Part shown: positions 43,062 to 55,817 of the stretch, piece by piece
Numbering within the stretch: position 1 is the first letter of the stretch
Layout: every line of letters starts with the position of its first letter
Assembly (NCBI RefSeq): GCF_964656455.1
Contig: NC_135714.1
Location: forward strand, 65,559,850-65,623,849
DNA: 64,000 nt
Reading direction: 5' to 3'
Origin: Halichoerus grypus
Lineage: Eukaryota > Chordata > Mammalia > Carnivora > Phocidae
Translations under genes and position numbers: made by a program
The notes under the pieces: model-generated
The model's input: the letters and a program-made list of their open reading frames with translations, nothing else
What the model was told of the DNA's origin: nothing
Databases searched by the model: none

Positions 43062-44497
43062 ACGCCATCACATTGCTGTTTTCACCAATCCTAAACTGTT
43101 ATACTGCCACCCTTTCTCAATCCTAACCAAGTTCACTCATTTTAAACCAAACTTCCAATTCCCAATGAAATCCCACCTTGTTTTCCCCCTCCAAGACACT
43201 GCCAAGGTGCTGCCAAGGTAGTGTTCTCTTTCACCACGGTAAGCAATAACTTCAGCTCTGTCTGGTCAATTGGTTGGGCTGGTGATACTTTACAAGCCAG
43301 CATTAGACAATCAGAAAAAGATTCAAACTCAGAAGTCAGAAAACTTGTTTGGATTCTTATTTTACCATTCACAACTGTGAAACTAATCCTGAGTTTCCTT
43401 GTTTGTATTTTGTTGATAAAGAAATAACTTCTTCATAAGAATGAAGATTTGACCAAATAATGTACATGTGTAAAAGTACTCTAAGTTTTAAAGCCATATA
43501 CAAATATTAGTTATCACTACCATTAAGCAGGATATTCATTAAACTGACTGTCCACCAGGGTCAAGAGTAGCCATGTTAAGCTCTGTGACTACCACATACC
43601 CCATGGATGTAGACTCCTGATTAACCTGGGGCTCCCTACTCCCTACAAAGAATAGCTTGCTCTGATCAAAACATCATACCACAATACCACAATACCAACC
43701 CATTTTAACATATAAATTCCTCATTATATTTTTTTCAACAATAAAAAAATAAAAATAAAAATCACTGTAGCTGATTAGAGTCTAATATATTTCCAAAATA
43801 TATCTTGTAGCAAGTGAAAATAAAAATGGGAAATGGAATCTGTTAATTTCTATTTAAGGCACTATAGCACATCAATGATTTTTGAAAGAAACTGTGAAAT
43901 ATTTAAATAAGAAGTTAGAAGTTTATTATACCATTGTTATGTATAATTCAAAGAGACTTTGGAAAATACAAGTATATAATTAATCCTTATGAATCAGGTA
44001 TCTGGAAATAACTACATTTCAGTATAAAAACATAACCATTTATTCATTTATCTGCCTGTTCACAAGGAGGATTATTTTCTCCAGACAATTTGGCTTTTTG
44101 ACACATACACTAAAAGGCAATTTTCTTGTCTTTTTTGGAAACAGATACTTTCTTGACACAGCAAAATACTTCCAAATCTACCTGGCTTAAAGATCACTTT
44201 AAGATAAGAACTTATTCTTCTCAACTAAAATAATTATTGGAGAATCACTTCCATCAATAAAAGAACACTCCACACAGAGATAGTGAAATAACAAAACACA
44301 TAGTCACTAAGAACCAAAGATAAATCTGAACTTCATGCAATCCAGGAAAAGAGAGATAAGATGTTCTTCCAGAACTCTGTAATACTAGAAATGGAAGTTT
44401 AATGAAATTTTAAGTGAACAGTAAAGAATGAGTAAATGATGTTCGGGGCTGCTAAGACATCTCTATGGAGTTTTTTTAAATCCTAGATTCATTCTGA
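43062..44497. other. Unassigned AT-rich sequence
   Basis: About 1.4 kb with A-rich low-complexity at 43740-43765. No gene or nameable repeat. Confidence 0.4.
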
Positions 44498-44990
44498 AGG
44501 CAAGCTGAGGGCACCTGGCATGAGGCAGGGGTTAGGAGCCTTGGTGCTGGAATTAGACCATAGTCCTTCTTCCCCTGTGCCCCAGAAGGCTGAACCTTAA
44601 GGACTGTATCAGTGCGCTTTTCTGCCCTCTGGCTTTCCGGAGGGATTCAGACATGGAAGGCACCAGAAGGATATCCAAGAGCAGGAGAGTGAGGTTGAGT
44701 ATCTATTCCCCAGCTCCTTTCCTGCGGAGTCTTTGAGCCTGATAACACATATCTCCCTAAATCTACAGTCCTTTCAGGCAATCCTCTCCATATAGCTTTG
44801 GATCCAGGAACTGCTCCATTCCCCCATCCCCTCAATTCTAGGGGTGGAAATGGCTTCTGATGTTGCTAACTCTGTGTAGTTTTCTCTAAACCCTGCCAAT
44901 ACTCTTGTAAATAATCCTTGTAATAAACTCTCCTCCAGTTACCCAATTTGAATCTGTTTCTTTCCAGGACCTTGACTGATCCTCAGAAAA
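44498..44990 (+). mobile_element. Old LTR-like repeat, sense
   Basis: 'GTTAGGAGCCTTGGTGCTGG', 'GCACCAGAAGGATATCCAAG', 'TTCTAGGGGTGGAAATGGCT', 'TTGTAAATAATCCTTGTAAT' and 'CTTGACTGAT' at the end match an ancient mammalian repeat with an LTR-like AATAAAC polyadenylation region. Inverted relative at 21680-22110. Confidence 0.6.
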
Positions 44991-44999
44991 GTTATCAAC

Positions 45000-45115
45000 A
45001 CCTCTCTGCTTCAGTGTCTTCATCTGTAAAACCAGTCTGGTAACAGAATCTACCTCATAGGATTGTTGCCAGTGCCCCGCTCACAGGAAACATTCAATCA
45101 CTGTTAACTGCAAGC
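45000..45115 (+). repeat. MIR SINE 3' part
   Basis: 'TGCTTCAGTGTCTTCATCTG' and 'CTACCTCATAGGATTGTTGC' match the MIR core. Confidence 0.78.
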
Positions 45116-46100
45116 ATATTACATCTCTATCATTATGGAAATCGTATTGGTTCTTTTTTCAAGACAAAAAAAAAAAAAAAAAACCACTTTACTTCACATC
45201 ATAGTATCTTGAAGAATGCCCACGGTCCTGAAAATGAACCCCCTATAGTCTTGCCAACTTGGTAGTTCCTTAATGATCCTCTTCTATCTCCTGCTTTAGC
45301 AGTGAGCTAGCTTTCTTAGTTCAAATGTAAGATATCAACAGAAATCAACATGAAATAAAACAAGGCTCAACATTAAATAATCAATATCTTAAAGGGACTT
45401 CGGGGAGAGGAAAGAGAGAAAACAGATTTTAGCAATGCCCAAACATGTTTCCTGAGGGACACACGTCCACGCATTTGAAAGGTTTTATTGGCAGTGGGAA
45501 AGTTTCATCCACGAAAAATAACGATCATTAGTTTTTCCATGACAACTGTGGTTGCCCTACAGTATCCATCATGCTCCTGGGGTTCATAGCTTTTTCACAA
45601 TTCTGATCCCCCGGTGCAAGACATTAGTGAGTATTGATGCAGTTTTAATTGTTTCTCACATAAACTCCATGCCACTTGTCACAAAGTCCACATACCCTAA
45701 AGATCATTATTGAACTTTTGGGAGTTCTGTATGTATGAAGCAATTCTGAACCTGCCCTGCAATTTTAACCAAGGTCACACCAGTGAAAGCCTTGGCAATT
45801 TGGTTTGATTAACAGGGTCAGTCAGAGGGAGACCTCAGATCAAATAAGATTTTAAAAAGCAGCAAATCTGTACTAAAATATCTGGCAAAAAAAAAAAAAA
45901 AAAAAAAAACAAGATAGCATGAAGACCTATCATAGAGCATATATTTCATATGGATAACCAAATAGCTTTTATCTGAATTAAAATTCTCTTTACTAACTAA
46001 TTTCACAGGTCAAAGTAAGTATTATTTTTAAAGCTTGAAATAGCTTAAGCCCTAGGAACATTACAGTGGGATTCTATTTCAATCATTCCCAACATCTAAA
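45116..46100. other. Unassigned sequence with two poly-A runs
   Basis: A runs lie at 45165-45183 and 45887-45909. The second is flanked by no recognisable element body. No gene or nameable repeat. Confidence 0.4.
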
Positions 46101-46110
46101 ATAAGCTTAA

Positions 46111-46222
46111 GGGGTGCCTGGCTGGCTCATTCAGTGAGCATGCAACTCCTGATCTCAGGGTTGTGATTTTGAGCCCCGCATTGGACATGGAGCCTACTTT
46201 GAATGAATGAATGAATGAATGG
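46111..46222 (+). mobile_element. Short carnivore SINE variant with GAAT tail
   Basis: Only about 112 bp: head GGGGTGCCTGGCTGGCTCAT, TGCAACTCCTGATCTCAGGG, CATGGAGCCTACTTTGAATG, then (GAAT)n instead of the CT-rich body. Flanks AAGCTTAA and GGCTTAAAA may be a degraded duplication. Confidence 0.85.
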
Positions 46223-47424
46223 GCTTAAAAATATCACTAGTGATCTCATATTCTAGCTTTAGAGAACCAGAGAAAACACATTTTCTGCACATTCTGTACA
46301 GAGTATCTGCAGCCTCCCATACAGAGTTTGGTCTTCAACATCTAAGTGGGTATGTATAAATAAATATATGTATTTGTTTATATATCCACAATATACACAT
46401 GTATACATAAATACACAATGTATTTCAGAAATACTAAAATGTAGATTTTCACAAATTAACACCTCTGAAATGAGGATGCATATTATTATCTAATAATGTG
46501 ACATTATAACATAATAATATATTATAGTGCTTTTTTTTTCAATTTTACCAGTATGTACCTTAGTGATATATCTTATAATTAACAGCATCTTAGATTGTAT
46601 GTATATGTCTGTGTGTGTGTGTCTTACTCCTACTGTCTTCCTTTGTTGTTGTTTTAGCATTTTTATTTTATATCTGCCTCCTGAGTTAATTTTAATCTTA
46701 AGAGTCACAGGTTTACAAATCTGGTACATACGCCTTAGTTACTAAGAGAAAACAAGCAAAGTCAGTGATGAAACATGTTGTCAACACTCACCATACAAAA
46801 ATTAAACTCTGAATTGTTGAGTTGATTATAGTGTAACCAAACTTCAGGAGCAAAGTTTCAAGAGGAAACACAGCCAATGAGCCACACCATCTCCAGAGCA
46901 GAAAATAATGACCCATGAAACTAACTGAAGGTTATCAGGCTCAAACTTCATGGATACATTATCATCCTTACAGATGATTATAATGACTTTTGATGCATGA
47001 ATGTGTGGAACTAAATTTTATATAACATTAAGATACACAGGCAGTGCATAGTTTCAAATCCATGCTATTAAAACCACAAGTGCTAAAACTAATTTCATCA
47101 TTTCTATGCATAACCCCTGATAGATTCCATTGGTCCCAATCAGTCTCATTAATCTTACTTTCCATTTCTTGATGTTAGCTCTTACAATTTGTCATTTTTC
47201 TGATTTTCCTTTCTCTTTTCTCTTAATTTAGGTCAAGTTTGGACTTTATTAAAGTTGAAGTTACAGTTTTCGAAATCACTTCTTATCACCATTTCCTTGA
47301 ATTTCCTTTTAGAGAATCTTCCACCTGGTAAGAAAACTTCATTCAAAATATTCAAAAGAAATTTTCTGGGTGCCCACTCTGTATTAGAAACCAAGGATAG
47401 AAAGGTGAGCATGACAGTCTTGTC
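46223..47424. other. Unassigned AT-rich sequence
   Basis: Small TG run at 46613-46622. No gene or nameable repeat; short overlapping frames have no signature. Confidence 0.4.
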
Positions 47425-47519
47425 TTTGGTTCTCAAAATGTGGTCCACTACCTAGGAGCAACAGCATCATCTGGAAACTTCTTAGAAATGCAGAATCTCA
47501 GTTCCCACCCCAGACCTAC
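47425..47519 (+). mobile_element. MER5A-like hAT element, left part
   Basis: 'TTTGGTTCTCAAAATGTGGT' and 'AACTTCTTAGAAATGCAGAA' are the left end and core. It is split by the MLT2 LTR and resumes at 48162. Confidence 0.82.
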
Positions 47520-48156
47520 TGTCTTAGTTAGGGTTCTTCAGAAAAACAGATCCAATAGGAGATAGATACAAATATAGGTGATAGGGATATAAATATATAG
47601 ACACGCACATAAAGAAACTTATAAGGAATTGGCTAACAGAGTTATGGACACTGACAAGTCCCAATATCTACAACATGAGTTGGCAAACTGGAGAGCCAAT
47701 GGTTTAGTTCTAGTCCAAGGGTGGCAGGCTTGAGATCCAAGAAGAGCTGATGTTTCAGTTCAAGTCAGAGGCAGGAAGAAGCCAAGTTTAAAGGCAGTTA
47801 GACAGGAAGAATTCTCTGTTGCTTAGGGAAGGGTCAGCCTTTTTGTTCTATTTAGGCCTTCAACTGATTGGGTGAGGCCCACCTGCATTAGGGAGGGCAT
47901 TCTGCTTCACTCAGTCTACCGATTTAAATGTTAATCACACCCTATATGCAACTAATGAATCGTTGAACACTACATCAAAAACTTATGATGTACTATATGC
48001 TGGCTAACTGAACATAATAACAAAAATAAAATAATTAATTAATTAATTAATTAAATGTTCATCACACCCTCACAGACACACCCAGAAATGGTGCCTGACC
48101 ACATATTCAGATAGCCCATGGCCCAGTCAAGTTGACACACAAAATTAACTATCACA
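47520..48156 (-). mobile_element. MLT2 LTR (ERVL), antisense, complete
   Basis: Plus strand starts TGTCTTAGTTAGGGTTCTTC and ends GTTGACACACAAAATTAACTATCACA-type sequence (last bases ATCACA), the reverse complement of MLT2. The 5-bp target duplication CCTAC lies at 47515-47519 and 48157-48161. It contains an L1 3' fragment at 47944-48050. Confidence 0.9.
47944..48050 (+). mobile_element. Extremely 5'-truncated L1 (3' end only)
   Basis: About 107 bp of L1 3'UTR end ('GAACACTACATCAAAAACTT', 'CTGGCTAACTGAACATAATA') plus an AATT-rich tail. Target duplications of 20 bp (TTAAATGTTAATCACACCCT at 47924-47943, one mismatch at 48051-48070) lie inside the MLT2 LTR. Confidence 0.93.
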
Positions 48157-48161
48157 CCTAC

Positions 48162-48240
48162 TATATTGGAATCTGTGTTTTAAAAGTAACCCCAGGCAAT
48201 TTATTGGCACATTGATGTTTGAGAAGCATTAGTCTAGTCT
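48162..48240 (+). mobile_element. MER5A-like hAT element, right part
   Basis: 'GGAATCTGTGTTTTAAAAGT' and 'TGTTTGAGAAGCATTAGTCT' complete the element begun at 47425. Confidence 0.82.
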
Positions 48241-48424
48241 ATGTGCACAAGGACTTCAGAGAAACATGAACAAATAACTACAACACAGCATGGTTCTAGC
48301 TGCAATCAAAACAGTCCAAGATATTGTTAGCTGGCATAGAAAGCAGTGAACAACCCCCGTGAAGAGACCAGGGAAGACTCACAAAAGAGGGGCCCCTTGA
48401 CTAGGTGCTAAAGATGAGCAGGAG

Positions 48425-48660
48425 TTTCTCACATATGGCTTCTGCAGCCAGACTACTAGAATTGGAAGCAACAACTCTGCCACTTACTAGTTGTGTGACC
48501 TGGGGTAATTTAACCCTGCTGTGCCTCAACTTCCCCATGTGTAAAATAGGGAAAATGATTATACCTGCTTCACAGGGTCATTGTGATGATTAAATAAGCT
48601 AATATATGTGAAGTTAAAACAACACCTGACACATATAAGCACTATAAAGTGTAAACTATC
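48425..48660 (+). repeat. MIR SINE, well preserved
   Basis: 'CTCTGCCACTTACTAGTTGT', 'GTGACCTGGGGTAATTTAAC', 'CCCATGTGTAAAATAGGGAA' and 'CACAGGGTCATTGTGATGAT' follow MIR end to end. Confidence 0.9.
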
Positions 48661-48884
48661 ATCATCATCATGTTTTTAGATCTTCTAATCCACAAGTTCG
48701 CTAGTGTTTGCAGCTCATTATTTAATGTTAGATTTGCCTCTGTCCCATTAACAATGACATCACCCATTCATGTAAAAGCCTCCTGGATTCTCCTGATGTT
48801 AACATGAAAGAACTAAACACAAATGCAAATGTCCTTAGACGTCCTAGGCTAAACCACAACTATAAGTCCTTGAAAAATTACAAG

Positions 48885-48946
48885 AAATTACATTTATTGT
48901 GTGCTTACTACAAGCCGGAAAACACCGTGAGCGCTCAGCCGTACCA
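48885..48946 (-). repeat. MIR SINE, antisense, left part (split by Tigger)
   Basis: 'TACATTTATTGTGTGCTTAC' is the inverted MIR end; it resumes at 49417 with 'TTCTCATAACCCTCTGAGAT'. Confidence 0.78.
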
Positions 48947-49416
48947 CAGTACTCCCCACTGCCCCCAACCCGGCCTTTATCCGCAGTTTCAGTCACCTGC
49001 TGTCAACCACGATCTGGAAGCAGATGATCCTCCTTCCGACATATCAACAGAAGGTCAGCAGCAGCGTAAAGCTACGTCACGATGCCTACATCATCCACCT
49101 CACTTCATCGCGTCATGTAGGCATTTTATCATCTCACATCATCACAAGAAGAAGCGTGAGTACAGTGCGATAAGATTTTGAGAGAAAGAAAAGGAGAAAG
49201 GCCACAGTCACATAACTTTTATTACAGTATATTGTTATAATTATTCTATTTTATTATTGGTTATTATTGTGAATCTCTTACTGTGCCAAACTTATAAATT
49301 AAACTTTATCATATGTACGTCTATATAGGAAAAATATATATATAGGGTTCAGGACTATCTGCAGTTTCAGGCATCTAGTGGAGGTCTTGGAACATATGGA
49401 TAAAAAGGGATTACTG
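48947..49416. mobile_element. Tigger-type (MER2-like) non-autonomous DNA transposon
   Basis: Ends CAGTACTCCCCACTGCCCCC and, inverted, CAGTAATCCCTTTTTATCC. The core has 'TCACATCATCACAAGAAGAA', 'TTTATTACAGTATATTGTTA' and 'TATAGGGTTCAGGACTATCT', characteristic of Tigger/pogo internal-deletion derivatives. Transposase is absent. The 125-codon frame at 48804-49181 merely crosses it. Confidence 0.88.
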
Positions 49417-49612
49417 TAATTCACTGAATTCTCATAACCCTCTGAGATAGGTAGTATTATTACTCCTATCTTTCAGATGCAGAGACAGGGACACAGAAAG
49501 GTTAAGCAATTTGCCTAAGTTCACAAAAATTGTAAGCAACAGAGGCAATATTGATACCCAGGTGTTCTGGTTCCACAGCCTACACACTTAACCACTATGC
49601 CATACTGTCTCT
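49417..49612 (-). repeat. MIR SINE, antisense, right part
   Basis: 'GATGCAGAGACAGGGACACA', 'AAGGTTAAGCAATTTGCCTA' and 'TTAACCACTATGCCATACTG' complete the MIR begun at 48885. Confidence 0.88.
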
Positions 49613-50640
49613 CAGCGGGTGAACATTTGGGGAGAAGAATTTAGGAAGGTGATTTGTAAATCTGCAGTATGTCAATATTTTAATCATATAGTTGTGTCCT
49701 CCTGTAGATATGACAAGCACAGGAAATGAGACTGGTCTCTTTCCACTCTAAGTTCAGACTGACAAAGCGTTTCAAAGATACAATAAACAGAAAATAGTAG
49801 GAATCAAAGATTACCCACCGGAATCCATTTCCTATAATAGGATAACGCTGGTTGATATAACAAATAGATGTACAGATGTGCAAAAATTCAAGCACAATAA
49901 AAATTTATTTCTTGCTCAGGTAAGAATACAAGGTAGATGCTCCTGACAGGTGGCACTCCTCACAGTGGTTCCATCCTTCGGCTCCACCATGCCCAAGTGT
50001 AGTCATCTGCAACCAGCTAGCAGAGGAGGAAAGAAACATGGAGGAAGCATCCCTACTTCTTAAACACTGTGGCCAGGAAGTAACACACATCATTTCCATT
50101 CATGTTCTATTAGTGAGAAATAGTTACTTGGCCACCTTTATATGCAAGAAGGGCTGGGAAACTTAGCCCCAGCTGGGTAGCTACTTAGAGACAAGTATGT
50201 ACTGTAGAAAGGGGAGCATGAACTTTGGGGTACAGCTAGCCACCTCTGACGCATTCTTCCCATGGGGATTTTGTGGGCTCTCCATCATATGGCAGTATGT
50301 GCCTATGGGAGACACTCCCTGGAGGATCTGATGGGAAAACAACAGAACCCCATTTCCACAGCTCACCCTTGTCACTGGTAATTGGAAGGGTAGTGCTCCT
50401 TGAGAGTGCTAGATACAGAGAAACACAGATAAAGCATGGTCTCCTAAACTTGGCTGTAAAATCAAGATTGAGACTCTTTCTTGCGATCCTCACCCATCTC
50501 CTAGCATGAAAAAAACCCACGCAAGTTCAGTACTTGGTGTTTACTTAATATTTGCTGATTAAAATATCTGATTATGTGGATGAAAAATATCCCTGCAGCA
50601 GCACACAAATATTCTTAGTCATTTTTAGATTAAGAAAAAG
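49613..50640. other. Mostly unassigned; possible old repeat at 49895-50250
   Basis: 'CTGACAGGTGGCACTCCTCA', 'CATCTGCAACCAGCTAGCAG' and 'AAGAAGGGCTGGGAAACTTA' feel like an old interspersed repeat, but I cannot name the family. Nothing else is supported. Confidence 0.35.
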
Positions 50641-50645
50641 ATCTG

Positions 50646-51019
<374 letters not shown>

Positions 51020-51022
51020 CTG

Positions 51023-51994
51023 AAATGGTTAAACTTCCAAGTGATTAAAATGCACTGAACTGAATGAATGGCATGAAATTTGGTTCCTTAAAACGGTACT
51101 TCTCTAAATTGAGTTCCATCTGACTTTCAGAATAGCAAGGAAAAGGCTCTGATATATTCAGTGGCAGTGTATTTCCATATAAATATTTTCTAAATCATAA
51201 TTCCTATGGTAACTATGGCTAAATATATGGCCAGTACAGTGAAAACATAAGTTGAAAGGTCTTTGACCTAGAGAATCTATTTCAATAAAATAGAAAATAA
51301 AAATGCAATTTCAAACATGTATTTTGCCCCTTTTAGGAATGCTCATTACTGCCTTACAACATATCCAGATAGACCTGAGAAAGCATAGCAAATGATTTTC
51401 TTGCCTAGTAAATTGTTTTGCAAAGTTAGATTGAAATATCAAGTATGTCAAGCCTAGAGTCTGCTTCACCTTACTTACATTATTAAATGATAAAATTAAA
51501 ACTGTATTAAACATTTCAAGCTTTGGGTTGGTAGCAAGTATATTAATTTCAATCAAATCAAAACTCTGTTGAATAAAGCATATATTCCAGAAGAGAAACT
51601 GTTCCAGAAGAGAAAGAGAAAGACTAGGAATGCCAATCACTTTTTTTCTTTTAAACTAAATATTCATATTATGAATCCCAAGTTCTGCACTAAGTGAGAA
51701 ACCAAAAGCTAGGGACTCCCCAGGAGGGTCTGCAATGATTGTGAAGCCTCTAAACCAGCCCAGGACTGTCTGTAATAACATGGGAAAGAACTATGCCTCA
51801 GGAACCCGCCAGGGCTGAGCACGTTCACCACTGCAGCAGGTGGTCCTGCTCCACAGACTTCAGTCAGACCTGCTCTGTTTCCTGCCCTTTCCCAGCCTGG
51901 ATCTCAAGCCTCTGCAGGTTCCATGAGCCACCCAGCACCTTCCAAACAATCTTTTTCTGCTTAAGGTGGTGACAGCTAGTTTCTGCTCCTTGTA
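51023..51994. other. Unassigned sequence
   Basis: No gene or nameable repeat is visible. Confidence 0.4.
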
Positions 51995-52170
51995 GACCAA
52001 GAACTCTAACAGAAAGACCCACTCTTAAACCTAAGGACACTGAGGCTTAGAACAATTCTATGAATTGGCCAAGGTTACACAATCAGTTGGTAACAGCAAA
52101 GAATGGAATCCTGGTCCAGCATTCTTTCTGCTTTCCTGAGTCACTTTACAAGGACTCCCAGTCAGAGACT
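51995..52170 (-). repeat. MIR SINE, antisense
   Basis: 'GGACACTGAGGCTTAGAACA', 'GGCCAAGGTTACACAATCAG' and 'GAATGGAATCCTGGTCCAGC' follow the reversed MIR order. Confidence 0.82.
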
Positions 52171-52404
52171 TATTTCTGAATTTCAAAGGCATTTGAACTG
52201 ATCTGGCATTTTTCCTCAGAGGTGATGTGATGTTCTCGCTTCTCCCTTTGCCCCTCATTGCTTGCTACTCTTAGGGGAACCTGGACAGTCTGTGCTGTAG
52301 AAACAAATAGCACCCCCACATTTTAGGGCTCCCTTGATAATAGACATGATTTCTTAAAGCCTCCTTCTGTGCTACACACAAAGTAGGAAGTTTGTCAGCC
52401 ATTT

Positions 52405-52612
52405 TTTTTAAGATTTTATTTATTTATTTTAGAGAGAGAGTGTACGTACATGGGAGCAGGGAGAGGGGCAGAGGAAGAGGGAGAGAGAGCCTCCAGCAGA
52501 CTCCACGCTGAGTGTGAAGCCCCACACGGGCTCAATCTCACGACCCTGAGACCATGACCTGAGCCGAAATCAAGAGTCAGATGCTTAACTAACTGAGCCA
52601 CACATGCACCCC
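52405..52612 (-). mobile_element. Carnivore tRNA-Lys SINE, antisense
   Basis: Left T-rich tail with AAGATTTTATTTATTTATTT, right head CTGAGCCACACATGCACCCC. Target duplications TCAGCCATTT lie at 52395-52404 and 52615-52624. Confidence 0.95.
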
Positions 52613-52624
52613 TTTCAGCCATTT

Positions 52625-53474
52625 GATTTGGGCTGAAGAGTCACAAAATCTAGAGTAATCTGGAGGATACAGCTGGAAATTATTAGAACAATCTTTTCTT
52701 TACAAGTATTCAGCCATGACTGAGAGTTGAAATAAAGAATTTGTGTACTAGAAGTGTCGCAAGTAAATTCCACCAAGTGGCTCTTCCTGAGCAAGAACTT
52801 TGCCAACCCTACTCTTTCCCCTCATGACAGATGGGCCCAAAACTGTGGAACAGAAGCCGTGCAGCAAGGGAACCACCAGAAATGCAGGTGATTAAGAGAG
52901 CCCCATGCAACAAAGATGTTTTGTCTCATGGGAAGAAAGAGGCCAGTCCCTTCCAAAGGTCTAAGTCCTCTTCTGCTGGGAAGCTTTGCACCAAATAGAA
53001 ATGAATGCTGTTTGGTCTTCCCTGTTTCATCAGGAAAGAATTAAGAGGTAGTCTAGAAAATAAAGCAACAGAGAAGAAAAACACCAGTGTGCTTCCTCAT
53101 ACATCAGAAAGACTCTTTTCTTCAAGCAAGCAAAGATTTTGCTCAATATAAAGAAATCCTATATCCAGGAGGATAAGACCTATTTGGAATCTCTGGTAGG
53201 CTTCCAGGAATATTATCTTCTCTAAAGTAAAGCTTCATAACAAAGCTTGATTTGACTCCCTAGAAAACTATTTCTCTGCAGAATGATTCACAAAAATTAT
53301 AAGCCAGTTCTCTGAATCGCTACTGGCCTGTATAATTAATAGGTTATACTATGAAAACGCATCAGCCCTGACACCCAAGAATAAATAAAGTATCCCCCAA
53401 AGAGATGTTCTTGCCTGAATTTATGCTCCTGGACTTGGAGACATTCCAAAAAGTGGTACCTACCTAGATAGGAA
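52625..53474. other. Unassigned sequence
   Basis: No gene or nameable repeat is visible. Confidence 0.4.
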
Positions 53475-54092
53475 ATTTTTTTTTAAACAACAAAAATGTA
53501 TCATCTCACAGTTTATGTTCGAAGTCTAGGCACAGCCTAACTGGGTCCTCTGCTCAGAGTCTCACCAGGTCTTAGGGCGTCAGCTGGGCTTGTGGTCTCA
53601 TCAGGAGCTTGGGGTCTTATTCCAAGTTCATTCAGGTGGTGAGCAAAATTCACTTCCTTATAATTGTAGGACTGAAGTCCCTGTTTTCTTGCTGGCTGCA
53701 GCCAGAGGTTGCTCTCAGCTCCTAAGGGAGCTGTCCCAGGCCCTAGCCATGTAGGTCTCTCACAACACAGAGGCTTACTTCAGAGCTAGAAGGAGAATCT
53801 CTATTACTTTGAATCTCCAAGTCCTCTGAATAACTCTCATTGATTAAGACAGGGCTATCCAGGATAATATCCCTTTTGATTCACTCAAAATCAGCTGATA
53901 TGAGATTATACCTGCAAAATTCTTTCATCTTTGTCATGTAATGCAACCCAATCATAGGAGTGAATTCCATCACATTCACAGACCTGTCCATACTCAAACG
54001 GGAGGAGATTATAAAGACTGTATAAAAAGAATATATAAAAGGGAGGGGCAGGAATCTTGGGGGGCATCTTAGTATTCTGCCTGCTATATATG
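53475..54092 (-). mobile_element. MLT1-class LTR, antisense
   Basis: 'CTAACTGGGTCCTCTGCTCA', 'CTTGCTGGCTGCAGCCAGAG', 'CATCACATTCACAGACCTGT', 'ATCTTGGGGGGCATCTTAGT' and 'TTCTGCCTGCTATATA' read as a reversed MLT1-type LTR of about 0.6 kb. Confidence 0.75.
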
Positions 54093-54284
54093 CCATGTCC
54101 TTTTAGAATGAGTTTCTATTTTCGGCACTGGTTCAGGATTAAGGTATGAAGTTGAAGGTGTATCAGTGAGTGCTATGTCTGAAGACCTTATGGGTCCATA
54201 GCTACAAGAACCCTGTGGCCACTATCTGCCATCATTATCCAACAGCTAGATAGGTACAATTCTTGCTGGTCCAGAAAGCAATCC

Positions 54285-54400
54285 TTCTCTTTCCACAGTC
54301 CTACTAGAATTTTCACCTCCCTTAAAACTCAGCTTAATCAACTTCTATAGAAAATCTTCCCTGATGAAAGTCAACTGTGCCCTCTTATTCTCCTCCAGTT
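54285..54400 (+). repeat. L2 fragment, sense
   Basis: 'CCTCCCTTAAAACTCAGCTT' and 'GAAAATCTTCCCTGATGAAA' match the sense L2 block (aa-gcccagctcaaatgtcacctcc..ccttccctga). Confidence 0.65.
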
Positions 54401-54419
54401 TATTTCATGCAATCCTCTA

Positions 54420-54520
54420 CATCAGCCAGCTTTGTGATATTGGACAAGTCACTTTGCCTCTCTGGGTCTTAGTTTCCTCACTTATAAAATTACAAGGAGG
54501 TTGTTCTAGGTGACACTGAA
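54420..54520 (+). repeat. MIR SINE fragment
   Basis: 'TATTGGACAAGTCACTTTGC' and 'CTCTGGGTCTTAGTTTCCTC' are the MIR core. Confidence 0.8.
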
Positions 54521-55817
54521 GCTGTTTCCCAGGTCTATTCAGTAAGTCTAGGTAAATCCAAATACCTGGACTTATACCATCTAAACAGAAAGAAGAACCA
54601 TGTGAAAAGTCACTAAACTGAATATTGGTTCAAAGCCATTGTTCTGGGACATCATCAAAGCTCAGAATTGACACAGTCTAGAGGAATAGCACATGACAGG
54701 ACATGACAATCCTCCCCCACATGGTGGCAGTCACTGAACTCTCCACTTCAAACATCTCCATTCATTATTCTCATTATTCTCCAGTCACTATTCTCCATTC
54801 ACACATCTCATCAATGCTCTTCCTCACCATGTGGATTATACTTTGGGTTTTTTCCATTACTAAACTAGCTTTTAGTCCTGGCTCCCACATTCCCATTAGC
54901 CCCTCTGCGACTCAGTTCTTCCATAAAATGGAGCTATCCTCCTCAGGAGTTAGTGTGGAGAGCAGATAAGAACATGTATTTAATAGTACATTATGCAAAT
55001 TAAGACATTATCAGTATTAACAATAATAATTGTAAAACATACACAGAGTTTTGCTACTTCTAGATCAATCAAAGGTGACTTATCTTGGATAAATGCAACA
55101 TAAAATTCACTAAGAGAGACAAGTGCCTTTTTTTACATAACAAAGCCCCAAGAGACTCATAGATGTGTACCTCCATCCTCAGGAAACCTGGACCAAAATA
55201 TTTCCTTTCAAACTTCCTGGGACTTTGAGAGGCTGGACTGGACATGACTAAAGCATTCTATTCATTTCACTTCTGTCTTCTGAAATGTTTTTATTTCCCA
55301 ACATTAAATTTATAACCCATCTCATTAAACTCTGGGAATCCTCAAATACTAATACTATGTGAATAATTTACTTCTCCTTCCTATCCATAACTTTTACATT
55401 AATATATTGACATCACACCTTCCTAACCAAATCTGTTTCTTTGAAAGGTTTCCCCCTTCTACCACCCACACAACATGCCCATTCTCCACACACTTTCTGG
55501 GCATACCTGTGGCAACACAGGTAATAGAACTCATAGTTCAACCTAACGCCAGATTACTTCCATTTCTATTCCAGCTATGCTTTTTGGACATTACCTTTAT
55601 GTTTTTAATAAGAAATACATTCACGTAGTACAAAGATCAAAGAGAATAAACATAAGTTTCCTTCATCCCATCCCCAAGCCACTGAGCTTCCCACTCAGAT
55701 GCAGCCAGTATTAACAGATTACAATGCTGTTACAGTGATATGTTTAAAATTCAGTTATGCAAGAAACATAGATGGAGTATCCATGATGTGCAGTGTATTA
55801 GTGATTAACTAATAATA
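54521..55817. other. Unassigned sequence
   Basis: About 1.3 kb with a small local repeat of CATTATTCTC/CACTATTCTC at 54750-54800. Frames at 54703-54969 and 55359-55628 have no recognisable domain. Confidence 0.4.

Noticed and set aside
48804..49181. 125-codon plus-strand frame
   Set aside because: It crosses a MIR and a Tigger relic. It has no domain and its openness is incidental.
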